This document shows, one piece after another, positions 1-7,730 of a DNA stretch of 28,476 nucleotides. The notes below the pieces were generated by a model. It did no database searches. It had not been told where the DNA came from and worked only from the letters and a program-made list of their open reading frames with translations. Made by a program: the position numbers and the translations under genes. Each line of letters opens with the position of its first letter. Positions within the stretch are counted from its first letter, which is position 1. The stretch is from Methanobacteriota archaeon (GTDB lineage: Archaea; Methanobacteriota; Methanobacteria; Methanobacteriales; Methanobacteriaceae): NCBI GenBank assembly GCA_023430285.1, contig JAEZAV010000192.1, positions 1-28,476 on the forward strand, read 5' to 3'.

Positions 1-2
1 GT

Positions 3-263
3 AAGGGCGATTCACACTTCGAAAACCATATAAAACCATTTGTAACCCAGCTAGATAGTAAAAACATCAAATATGAGTTAGACATACAAGAGTATCATGA
101 ACATAACGATCTAGGAATATTTTACCCGGAATTCCTACTTGAAACATTGAAAACAATAGACAACAAACTCATACCCCCAAAGGATGAAAATTTAGATACA
201 AAGAGCAATAAGAAAACTCCAAATTTAACTACATCTAGAAAAAAAAATGATCCTGGATGCTAA
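3..263 (+). CDS. Asp2-like alpha/beta hydrolase, C-terminal fragment (cut by window edge)
   Basis: Frame 3 is open from the left edge to a TAA at 261-263, giving the last 86 residues of a protein whose start lies outside the window. The fragment begins KGDSHFENHIKPF and aligns closely with residues 189 onward of the hydrolase at 15300 (KNDHHYSDHIIPF). The putative catalytic Asp is at 9-11 and the His is at 102-104 (EYHEHNDLG against NYSTHSLIG). It is therefore a paralog of that serine-hydrolase-fold protein. Unlike the full-length copy, it stops about 30 residues after the hydrolase domain and lacks the two C-terminal beta-sandwich regions. The tail is Lys/Asn/Thr-rich and contains a run of nine A (239-247), where a one-base slip would extend the protein to a stop at 322-324. 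The hydrolase assignment comes from similarity to the paralog. The substrate is unknown, probably a glycan acyl group. Confidence 0.7.
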   Translation, partial: KGDSHFENHIKPFVTQLDSKNIKYELDIQEYHEHNDLGIFYPEFLLETLKTIDNKLIPPKDENLDTKSNKKTPNLTTSRKKNDPGC

Positions 264-357
264 CCAACAAGATAGATTAATTTCAGGCTATGAAGAAATA
301 ATAACATCATTATTAAAAATTTAAATACATTTTTTTATTAAACCATCGAGGTTCCAC

Positions 358-2346
358 ATGCCGAAAATGTTTAAATTAGTTTCTAAAAACGGTTTAAGAA
401 TGATTAAATACAGTCTACACGATGACTGCAGTTTATTTAAACACGAACTTCGAAGTGCAAAGGCAAAAATCTTCAAACACCAAGACCCAATCAAAAACAA
501 TCGGGCTGAAATGAATCTCCTTGAAAAAAAAGAGAAATACAGCGAATTAATCCGGCATAATAACGAATTAATGGATTTATTTTTATTTAAAGATGATTCT
601 CCTAAGATTTCAATCATCATAAACTTGGACAGTTCCTGTGATCTAAACAGCTTGTTTAACAATTTTAATCACAACCTAGTTTATCCCAATTTTGAAGTCA
701 TTGTCATCGCCAATCATTTAACTGAGAATTCCAGAGAATTTATTTCAAAACTCAAAAGTCAATTTTCAGTGGATTTAATTGAAAATTCTAAGGGCAGATC
801 CTACGCTGAAATACACAACAGCACAGCAGAAATTGCTAATGGAGAATATTTACTGTTTTTAGATGGTAACCTCAAACCTACATACGGGTGGCTGAATAGT
901 TTAATGCAAACAACATTGGAAACTAGGAACACAGGATGTATTGGTGCCAAACTAGTTGATGCAAACCTGGAAGATGGTTCCCATGATTTAAAAATTCAAA
1001 GTATTGGTGCAGAGTTTGTTGAAACTAAAAATGGAAATTTTCAAGTGTCTGAAATGGCCGAGGGTTTAGATCCCTACGAAGAAATTTGTATGAAACAGAA
1101 TTTAAGGGCAGCTGTTACTAAGAAAGCATTTCTCATAAGTAAAGCCCTGTTTTTAGAAGTTGGAGGTTTTGATGAATCGTACAAAAACTGTTTTGAAAGT
1201 ATTGATCTCTCATTAAAACTCTTTAAAAAGGGTTATTCAAATATTTACAACCCAAATTCCCTTATATTTAGCTGTTTAAATCCAGCTAATTCCCCAAGTA
1301 AAAATGAAAAGGATGATCTGATCCTATTTAACAAAAAGTGGAACCAATTTTTACGTGAGAATTTGTTAATGGATAAAATTGAAACCAGCCATGTTTTCAG
1401 TTTGAAGAAACTCAAGGTTGGATTTGCAGTGAGTGAAAGTGGAGAAAATGCTTCTGCCGGGGATTATTTCACTGCAAAAGAGTTTGGTGAAGCAATTAAA
1501 AGTTTAGGATGGGATGTGTGCTTTTTATCTAGAAATGGTCCGGATTATTGGTACGAACTTGATGATGTGGATGTGGTGATCTCACTATTGTACACCTTTG
1601 ATCCTCGGAGGATACGCAGTTCTAAAGCATCCCTCATAAAAATTGCATGGCCACGTAACTGGTTCGATAGGTGGACCTTTTTTCCATGGTTTGCAAGTTA
1701 CGACCTAGTTTTAGTGCCTAGCAAAATTTCCCAAAGGTTTGTGAAGGAACACAGTGGTAAGGATGCAACTTTGCTGCCACTTGCAACCAATCCAAAAAGG
1801 TTTAACAGTGACATACCTGAAGCTGAAGAGTATTACAGTGACTACTGTTTCACAGGTAGTTACTGGAACGATTATAGAGAAATTATTGACCTTCTCGATC
1901 CAGATAAGCTCCCATACAGGTTTAATTTGTATGGTAAGAACTGGGAGTTAATACCCAAATTTAAACCCTACCACAGGGGATTCATAAATTATATCAACAT
2001 CCCAAAACTTTATGCTTCAACAAAAATCGTTATTGATGATGCAAACAGTGCAACAAAAGCTTATGGCTCTGTAAACAGTAGAGTTTATGATGCCCTTGCA
2101 TGTGGAACCCTTGTACTGACCAATGGCAAGTTGGGTGCTTTAGAAATTTTTGGGGAAGATTTACCGGTTTTTGAAACTGAAACTCAATTAAACCATTTGC
2201 TCAATCATTTCCTTGAAGCTGATGAAGATAGGATCGATCTTGTTGAAAAATTACAGAAATATGTAGTTGAAAACCATACCTACTTTAATAGGGCACAACA
2301 ACTTAAAAAAACATTGATTGAATACCTCAACACAAAAACAAGTTAA
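358..2346 (+). CDS. Bifunctional-looking glycosyltransferase: degenerate GT2 domain plus CgeB-type GT-B domain
   Basis: This 662-residue cytoplasmic protein has no signal peptide or membrane segment. Residues about 80-330 have a GT2 (GT-A) layout: a strand with ISIIINLD, then GEYLLFLDGN, then GGFDESY and an ESIDLSLKLFKKGY segment. The metal-binding DxD is reduced to D169-G-N171, and the usual His-rich segment after the ED motif is missing, so this half may be inactive. Residues about 350-655 resemble CgeB/Glyco_trans_1_2 proteins: KVGFAVSESGENASAGDYF, YCFTGSYWNDYRE, and SRVYDALACGTLVLTN, the usual donor-sugar-binding end of a GT-B fold. The ATG at 358 has GAGGT at 348-352 with 5 nt spacing. 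The gene follows an Asp2-like hydrolase gene, an order repeated at 15300-18744. The likely role is transfer of a sugar during surface-glycan assembly. Donor and acceptor cannot be read from the sequence. Confidence 0.82.
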   Translation: MPKMFKLVSKNGLRMIKYSLHDDCSLFKHELRSAKAKIFKHQDPIKNNRAEMNLLEKKEKYSELIRHNNELMDLFLFKDDSPKISIIINLDSSCDLNSLFNNFNHNLVYPNFEVIVIANHLTENSREFISKLKSQFSVDLIENSKGRSYAEIHNSTAEIANGEYLLFLDGNLKPTYGWLNSLMQTTLETRNTGCIGAKLVDANLEDGSHDLKIQSIGAEFVETKNGNFQVSEMAEGLDPYEEICMKQNLRAAVTKKAFLISKALFLEVGGFDESYKNCFESIDLSLKLFKKGYSNIYNPNSLIFSCLNPANSPSKNEKDDLILFNKKWNQFLRENLLMDKIETSHVFSLKKLKVGFAVSESGENASAGDYFTAKEFGEAIKSLGWDVCFLSRNGPDYWYELDDVDVVISLLYTFDPRRIRSSKASLIKIAWPRNWFDRWTFFPWFASYDLVLVPSKISQRFVKEHSGKDATLLPLATNPKRFNSDIPEAEEYYSDYCFTGSYWNDYREIIDLLDPDKLPYRFNLYGKNWELIPKFKPYHRGFINYINIPKLYASTKIVIDDANSATKAYGSVNSRVYDALACGTLVLTNGKLGALEIFGEDLPVFETETQLNHLLNHFLEADEDRIDLVEKLQKYVVENHTYFNRAQQLKKTLIEYLNTKTS

Positions 2347-2393
2347 ACTATTAAAATCAGGGATATTCCCATTAAATTTATTTATTTTACAAC

Positions 2394-2401
2394 TTATAAA
2401 A
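2394..2401 (+). promoter_or_regulatory. Candidate TATA box for the tandem-GT2 gene
   Basis: TTATAAAA lies in the 100-nt gap after the stop at 2346. A transcript starting about 25 nt downstream would begin near 2420 and leave a leader long enough for the AGGTG ribosome binding site at 2433-2437. The surroundings are AT-rich, so a chance match is possible. Confidence 0.35.
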
Positions 2402-2446
2402 AAAATGTAATTTACGAATCATAATTCTAATTAGGTGTTAATAAAC

Positions 2447-4246
2447 ATGAAAAAAGGAACTCAAACCATTGGAAACTACGTGGAAAAAACCAGTTTAAAG
2501 GAGTATCCAAGAAAGATTGGTCGAAAGTTGAAGTATAAAATTAAAGGAGTAGGTAAATCCAAAGTACAACACCGCAGTTTCAGAGATTTCACAGGATTTC
2601 TCTCAAATTCTGTTATTTCACCCATGATCATGGCACCATTTCGTGAACAGGATAAAAGATGTTTTGCCACCATGGAAAATATTGCCAAATATTTAACATT
2701 AAAATCTTTGACAAACCAAGATGAAATGGTTACAGTCATACTTCCAGTTTACAACAGAATAGACACAGTTAAGAGTTCGATTGAATCCGTGCTTAACCAA
2801 TCCTACACAAATTTTGAACTGATAGTAGTCGATGATGGCAGTGATGATGGTTCAAAGGAATTGTTAGAAACACTCAATAATGAAAAAATAACACTGCTTC
2901 ACAACGCCACACGTAAAGGAGTTTCCACAGCGAGAAATAGGGGTCTGGAAGTTGCAAAGGGAAAGTACGTGGCCTACCTTGATTCTGACAACTTGTGGGA
3001 TTCACGATACCTTGCAGCGATGGTAGGGGCTTTTAAAAGATTGCCAGATGCCGATGTGGTGTACAGTGGCCAGTATCTTTTTAAGGGAAATGCTAAAAAT
3101 CCATACGCTGTTCGTTTTGGAAGTTTTAACAGATCCCTGTTAAACAACCGTAACTACATCGATATTAACTCCCTATGCCATAAAAAGGAACTGATTGATC
3201 GCATTGGTGGTTTTGATGAATCCCTTGTTAGGCTGGTTGATTACGACCTTATTCTACGCATGTCTGAAAACGCTCAGGTCTACTCTGTTCCAGTTATTCT
3301 ATCTCACTACTACTACGATAATGCTGATAACACCATCACAAACATTCCAGGCTACGTACATTACCTAGATATCGTGCGTGAAAAAACCCTTAAGAGAAGA
3401 GATGAAAGAATGGAATCCCATCATTCAAAGATTTTTGATCATGGTGTGAGCATTATAATTCCGAGTTATGAGGCACTAGAAGATATTAAAGAATGTATTG
3501 AAGCCATAGAAGAACAGTATCCAGAATCTGTTGAGATCGTTGTTGTGGACAACAATTCAGAGGGTGCTGTTGTGGAGTACCTGAAAAAATTAGAGGATGA
3601 AACTAGGATCAAACTCATATTAAACCCTGTTAACTATGGTTTTACCTATGCAGTGAATCAAGGAATAGAAATTTCCAAACCTCAAAATGATATTCTTTTA
3701 ATGAACAACGACGCTATTTTAACACCCGGATCGATTGAAGCCCTTCAAAAAACGGCTTACAACCTTTCAGATGCAGGTGTTGTTGTTCCTCAACAAGTAC
3801 TGCCTCCTGAAACTAAAACCATCAATGAACATGTCCCATTTGCATATCCACAGTACGAATGTGATGTTAACCTTTCAAAGGCACATGATAACATCATAAA
3901 TGTTCCTGTTTTCCATTCTGGCAGTGTTGTGGAACTGAGTTTCGCACCATTTTTCTGTGCCTACATCAAAAGATCTGTTTTCAATGATTCACTTGGATTA
4001 GACCCTGAAAATGGCAGACATTATCGTTCAGACCGTATCTTCTGCAACTACTTGAGACACATCATGAAGTTAAAGGTTTACTACGTGGAAAAGGCGGTGG
4101 TTTATCACAAGCTGCAAAAATCTACTGACGACCTTAAAAATCAGCCTAAAAAGGGTGCAGACTATGATGTGATGTTCCAAAAAAACAGATGGGAACCTGA
4201 AAATGCAGAGAAATTAGGTTATAAAACACAGGTATGGGATTTTTAA
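2447..4246 (+). CDS. Tandem GT2 glycosyltransferase (two GT-A domains)
   Basis: This 599-residue protein carries two GT2 domains. The first (about residues 90-290) has VTVILPVYNR, LIVVDDGSDDGS and an intact DxD at D179-S-D181. The second (about 330-590) has VSIIIPSYE, IVVVDNNSE and N420-N-D422, a form common in active GT2 rhamnosyltransferase-like enzymes. A segment ahead of the first domain, FRDFTGFL...APFREQDKRCFATME, is shared with the 1008-residue protein at 22201-25227, whose C-terminal 600 residues are a paralog of this whole protein. I chose ATG 2447 because AGGTG (2433-2437) lies 9 nt upstream. The in-frame GTG at 2435 overlaps that site and is unlikely to be the start. The protein probably adds two sugars or two linkages in a surface polysaccharide. 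Its specificity is not readable. No membrane segment is seen. Confidence 0.86.
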   Translation: MKKGTQTIGNYVEKTSLKEYPRKIGRKLKYKIKGVGKSKVQHRSFRDFTGFLSNSVISPMIMAPFREQDKRCFATMENIAKYLTLKSLTNQDEMVTVILPVYNRIDTVKSSIESVLNQSYTNFELIVVDDGSDDGSKELLETLNNEKITLLHNATRKGVSTARNRGLEVAKGKYVAYLDSDNLWDSRYLAAMVGAFKRLPDADVVYSGQYLFKGNAKNPYAVRFGSFNRSLLNNRNYIDINSLCHKKELIDRIGGFDESLVRLVDYDLILRMSENAQVYSVPVILSHYYYDNADNTITNIPGYVHYLDIVREKTLKRRDERMESHHSKIFDHGVSIIIPSYEALEDIKECIEAIEEQYPESVEIVVVDNNSEGAVVEYLKKLEDETRIKLILNPVNYGFTYAVNQGIEISKPQNDILLMNNDAILTPGSIEALQKTAYNLSDAGVVVPQQVLPPETKTINEHVPFAYPQYECDVNLSKAHDNIINVPVFHSGSVVELSFAPFFCAYIKRSVFNDSLGLDPENGRHYRSDRIFCNYLRHIMKLKVYYVEKAVVYHKLQKSTDDLKNQPKKGADYDVMFQKNRWEPENAEKLGYKTQVWDF

Positions 4247-4310
4247 TGATCAAATCTCTTTGAAGAACCCCCAAGCAGATAGTGGTTTTATAACATAACT
4301 TCCAATTGAA

Positions 4311-5102
4311 TCACTTATTTTCAATCTTTTTTTTGTTAGATTCAAACACTACATTTGGATTAATGTAACGTCCACGTTTTTCAGTTGCTTTACCATATTG
4401 AATGGCTCTTTTAGGACAGCGGTTTATACATGCGGTACAATGACTGCATTTATCCTTAGTCCATTTTGGTTTTCCATTTTCAAGATTTATTACCATTTCT
4501 GGACAAATTTCTTCGCAGAGGGCACAGCCGTTGCATGCATCTGTTGTATAAAATTTGTCAGTGTTACGCCTCATTCCATACAACTTGTAGATTAAAGGTG
4601 TTAGTATGGCAATTACCCCATGTTTAGAGAAGTTACCCTTCTTATTAATTTTAAGAAGTTCTATTATGTTTTCTATCTGTTTTTCTGCAACTTGAAGTTT
4701 GGATCTCTCTTTTTCAGCATCGTAAGTATCGTATATCATGACGTAGTTCGAGGGCATCTCAACAGAAAATGAACTGCTTAACTCCAGATCCTTGGTTTTA
4801 AGCTGGTTTGCCACCATTTCGTCTGCCCGTCCAATTGAGGATCCACAAGTAACTACTGTGTATATGAATGGTTGGTTGGACTTTTCTATTTTCAATTGTT
4901 CCATGAATTGTTCTACAATTGTTGGCAGTCCATTGAAGTAAACTGGAAATATTATTCCTACCTTTTCACCATCCAATGGTTTGTAATTAAATTGTTTCTT
5001 GTTTAAAGCATCTGTTATGTTGATTAGTTCTCCACCTTCTGTCTCTTGCAATTTTTGTGCAACATACAACGAGTTTCCAGTGCCTGAAAAGTAAAATATC
5101 AT
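4311..5102 (-). CDS. EFR1-type flavodoxin-like / two [4Fe-4S] ferredoxin protein
   Basis: This 263-residue protein opens with a flavodoxin-like FMN-binding loop, FSGTGNS at residues 5-11. It ends with two ferredoxin cluster motifs, C190xxC193xxC196xxxC200P and C219xxC222xxC225xxxC229P, each able to bind a [4Fe-4S] cluster. This is the layout of the EFR1 family found in anaerobes, including many methanogens. It should move electrons in the cytoplasm, though the partner is unknown. The ATG at 5102 has a GGGGG ribosome binding site at 5115-5111, 8 nt upstream. It is the only redox gene in the window and runs against its neighbours, so it looks like an insertion into the glycan locus rather than a part of it. 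A perfect inverted repeat at 5198-5215 lies upstream and may control it. The family call is secure and the biological role is not. Confidence 0.88.
   Translation of the reverse strand: MIFYFSGTGNSLYVAQKLQETEGGELINITDALNKKQFNYKPLDGEKVGIIFPVYFNGLPTIVEQFMEQLKIEKSNQPFIYTVVTCGSSIGRADEMVANQLKTKDLELSSSFSVEMPSNYVMIYDTYDAEKERSKLQVAEKQIENIIELLKINKKGNFSKHGVIAILTPLIYKLYGMRRNTDKFYTTDACNGCALCEEICPEMVINLENGKPKWTKDKCSHCTACINRCPKRAIQYGKATEKRGRYINPNVVFESNKKKIENK
4327..4334 (+). terminator. Oligo-T tract, possible terminator for the tandem-GT2 gene
   Basis: Eight T residues on the plus strand lie 80 nt after the stop at 4246, inside the 3' end of the opposing ferredoxin gene. Archaeal RNA polymerase can terminate at oligo-T without a hairpin. 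The tract also encodes Lys codons on the other strand, so it may be coincidental. Confidence 0.3.
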
Positions 5103-5164
5103 GAATTATTCCCCCGTTTTAACTTTAAAATCTTTCTTTTATCCATAAAAAGTCTACTCTCAAA

Positions 5165-5173
5165 TTTATTTAT
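5165..5173 (-). promoter_or_regulatory. Candidate TATA box for the EFR1 ferredoxin gene
   Basis: On the minus strand the sequence reads ATAAATAAA. Transcription starting about 25 nt downstream would begin near 5140 and leave a leader of roughly 40 nt containing the GGGGG site. The match is only approximate. Confidence 0.3.
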
Positions 5174-5197
5174 GGTTTCTAAAACCTTAATATTATG

Positions 5198-5215
5198 ATT
5201 CGATAACTATCGAAT
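5198..5215. promoter_or_regulatory. Perfect inverted repeat, candidate operator
   Basis: ATTCGATA-AC-TATCGAAT is an 8-bp perfect inverted repeat with a 2-nt centre. It sits about 25 bp upstream of the leftward TATA candidate and 19 bp upstream of the rightward one (5234). That position and symmetry suit a dimeric winged-helix regulator such as a MarR or ArsR type. No regulator gene is present in the window. Confidence 0.5.
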
Positions 5216-5233
5216 TATGTATTTGGGAAATTG

Positions 5234-5241
5234 TATATAAA
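5234..5241 (+). promoter_or_regulatory. Candidate TATA box for the GT2/GT-B gene at 5455
   Basis: TATATAAA is preceded by GGGAAATTG, which could act as the TFB recognition element. The predicted start near 5265 would give a leader of about 190 nt, which is long for an archaeal gene. A closer promoter is therefore also possible. Confidence 0.4.
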
Positions 5242-5454
5242 TGTTTTCATGTATAGTTTCATTGTAAAGAAAAAATATTCCAAGGATTTAATGGGAAAAC
5301 TGGGACAATTAAAAAAGGAATAGTTTAAGGAAAATTTGTGAACCTTAAAATGAATAAAATAATTGTTAATATTGGGCCGAAGTTACTTTAAAAAAGGTTA
5401 TCAAGCTTATTTCCATTGAATTTGTTTTTCAAAAAAAATAAGAGGTTTAGGATC

Positions 5455-7641
5455 ATGGCCATTTTCAAACGTACATCAAAGATGCTGAACAATTTAAGGG
5501 GTAAAGTTTCTGAAGAGACTGGTTCAACCCAAGAACTTAGTATCAAAGAGGATATGAATTATTTGTACGAAGTCAGTGTTGTTACACCCAGTTACAAAGG
5601 AGAAAAGCATATTGTTCGATTTTTAGATTCAATGAAGAATCAAAGTTTGGCAAAAAACCTCTTTGAAGTTATCATAATCATTAATGGGGAAAAGGACAGT
5701 ACCAAAGATCTTGTTGAAAAATTCAAACTCGAAAATCCCGATATGAACATAATTATCCCATATTCAAAACTTGCCAATGCATCAAATGCCCGTAATATTG
5801 GAGTTAAAACTGCTAAAGGCAAATATATCACCTTTGTTGATGATGATGATTATGTGTCCCCAAATTTTTTGGAGGAACTCTACAACCATGCGGCTCCTGA
5901 CAGAATTGTCATGGCTCCAATGGTAGATGTGGATGAAAACAACAACATCAATCATCCCAATTCAAACAAAGATATGGTTGAAGGAATAATAAACGATCCC
6001 TACACCAATATAGGCCGTTACTTCTCATTCACTGCATGTAAACTGATTCCATCATCCAATTTAAGGAGGATATTATTCGATGTTGATCTCACAAGTGGAG
6101 AAGACATCGTGTTCTTTGCAAATCTTATGACTTCAAACAATTTTGAAGTTTACATGGTAAATAACGAATCAAAGGCCATTTACTACAGGGTGCTAAGATC
6201 AGACTCTGTTTCTAGAAAGTCTATGAGCTTCAAATTTAATGTGGAAGATCGTCTAGCTGTAATCAAGAAATTAAACAATTACCTATCCCAAACAGACAAT
6301 ACAGATAGTGTAGGTGGGCTTAAAATAAGGATAAACGCACAAACAACCTTCATAAATAAATATCTGAAGGCATATCCCAAGGAATATAACAGAGTTCTTG
6401 AAGCCATACACAGTGTTAACCTGGAATACTTTAACATGAATGAATTAAATAGAAATCTTGCCCAAAGACTTTACATATCCTTCAGTTTTTTACCATACAA
6501 TGATATAAGTTCCTACTTCATTGGAAAACGCATATCTAAAAGAGGAAACATCGTCGATGTCATTTCCAACAAAATGGAGCCAATGAGGAAGCTGGATGAA
6601 GCCAGTACAAAGATCACGGAAGATTATTTGGGGCGGAATGTCATCATCAATTCTGTTCCAACACTTGGAAACTGGAAACACATGAAGAATTTTTGTGAAG
6701 AAGGAATAGTTGCCATAGACAAATTAGTGAAACAAAATAATGGCTATGAAGAGATTTACAGCTATTCAATGTATCCTGCATCTAATTTGCTGGCATTTAA
6801 CTACAAGCTGAAACATCCAGAAGTAAAGTGGATAGCTGAGTTTTCAGATCAATCTATTTATGAGAATATTGGAGACATCATCGATGCAACCGTAGATGAA
6901 CCTGATGTGTTAAGTAAACTTAACAAAACCCTTGTTGAGAACGGGTTTCCGGAGGATTCATCCGGAAAAATATTCTTTTTAAATGAATATCTAGCATATG
7001 CATTTGCAGATGAGCTAATATTTCAAAGCGAAAATCAGAAGCAGTATATGTTGGATAAGTTTCCATACCCAGAACTAATGGGAATTATCAACAAAAAAAT
7101 CCAAGTAACAGCCCCACCAGTACTGGACTGCAAATTTTACAGTTTAGTTCACCAGAATTACCAATTAAATTCTGATATCGTGAACTTCGCCTACTTCGAT
7201 TCAGCCCATGAAAAAATATATTTAGAACAAGTTTACAGTGCTATTAGAACCTTGAAGGATAGCTTCATGGACAAGTTCATGATCCATGTCTTCACAAACA
7301 ATCCTGAAGGATTTAAACGCAGCTTAAATGGCTTGGTGGATGAGGGCTGTCTAAATATTAACCCCCAAATAAATTTTCTCGAATTCTTAAATCTAACTAC
7401 CAAATTTGACTGTTTAATTGTTACAGATCAAAAAACAAAACAAACAAAACCCTCAAATCCATTTCTACCTTCTAGATTTTATGATTACGTTGGAAGTGGA
7501 ACAGATATTTGGGGAATAAGTGAAGAAGGAAGTGCTTTGAGTCTCCAAGACATTAAGTACAAATCTGATATGTACGACTCCCAATCAGTCCAGGACAGCT
7601 TGGTTCACATCATTGAAAACCATCTTAGAATAAAATTTTAA
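5455..7641 (+). CDS. GT2 plus GT-B chimeric glycosyltransferase (copy 1)
   Basis: This 728-residue soluble protein has an N-terminal GT2 domain (about residues 35-250) with VSVVTPSYKG, NASNARNIG and an intact acidic DxD stretch at D129-D132 (FVDDDDYVSP). Residues about 340-728 form a second, GT-B-like unit: a Rossmann start (LYISFSFLPYNDISS), EIYSYSMYPASN, KWIAEFSD, and a C-terminal FLEFLNLTTKFDCLIV and SRFYDYVGSGTDIWG, resembling the nucleotide-sugar half of GT4 enzymes. ATG 5455 has GAGGT at 5442-5446 with 8 nt spacing, so the in-frame TTG at 5416 is not needed. It is a clear full-length paralog of the gene at 10891 in the same orientation, with two leftward genes between them. The probable role is adding one or two sugars to a surface glycan. 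Which ones is unknown. Confidence 0.85.
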   Translation: MAIFKRTSKMLNNLRGKVSEETGSTQELSIKEDMNYLYEVSVVTPSYKGEKHIVRFLDSMKNQSLAKNLFEVIIIINGEKDSTKDLVEKFKLENPDMNIIIPYSKLANASNARNIGVKTAKGKYITFVDDDDYVSPNFLEELYNHAAPDRIVMAPMVDVDENNNINHPNSNKDMVEGIINDPYTNIGRYFSFTACKLIPSSNLRRILFDVDLTSGEDIVFFANLMTSNNFEVYMVNNESKAIYYRVLRSDSVSRKSMSFKFNVEDRLAVIKKLNNYLSQTDNTDSVGGLKIRINAQTTFINKYLKAYPKEYNRVLEAIHSVNLEYFNMNELNRNLAQRLYISFSFLPYNDISSYFIGKRISKRGNIVDVISNKMEPMRKLDEASTKITEDYLGRNVIINSVPTLGNWKHMKNFCEEGIVAIDKLVKQNNGYEEIYSYSMYPASNLLAFNYKLKHPEVKWIAEFSDQSIYENIGDIIDATVDEPDVLSKLNKTLVENGFPEDSSGKIFFLNEYLAYAFADELIFQSENQKQYMLDKFPYPELMGIINKKIQVTAPPVLDCKFYSLVHQNYQLNSDIVNFAYFDSAHEKIYLEQVYSAIRTLKDSFMDKFMIHVFTNNPEGFKRSLNGLVDEGCLNINPQINFLEFLNLTTKFDCLIVTDQKTKQTKPSNPFLPSRFYDYVGSGTDIWGISEEGSALSLQDIKYKSDMYDSQSVQDSLVHIIENHLRIKF

Positions 7642-7701
7642 AACATAAAGGTTACTGCTGGAATTCGAGTAAAAACAATGAGTATAAAGGAAATATTTAA
7701 A

Positions 7702-7730
7702 GAATTAAAGAATTTGTTAGACTTTAATTC
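7702..7730. terminator. Inverted repeat between convergent genes, possible two-way transcription end
   Basis: GAATTAAAG (7702-7710) and CTTTAATTC (7722-7730) form a perfect 9-bp stem with an 11-nt loop, overlapping the stop codon of the UDP-ManNAc dehydrogenase gene. Position at a convergent gene end favours a termination or RNA-processing role. It lacks a T tail and is AT-rich, so confidence is low. Confidence 0.3.

Larger units (their letters stand above)
5103..5454. other. 352-nt divergent intergenic region
   Basis: This gap separates the leftward ferredoxin gene from the rightward GT2/GT-B gene. It holds candidate promoters for both directions and a perfect inverted repeat midway between them. 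No RNA gene or further coding frame is apparent. Confidence 0.6.

Noticed and set aside
2359..2370. GGGATATTCCC small palindrome after the first CgeB-type gene
   Set aside because: Only 4 bp per arm with no T tract; too short to call a terminator or operator.
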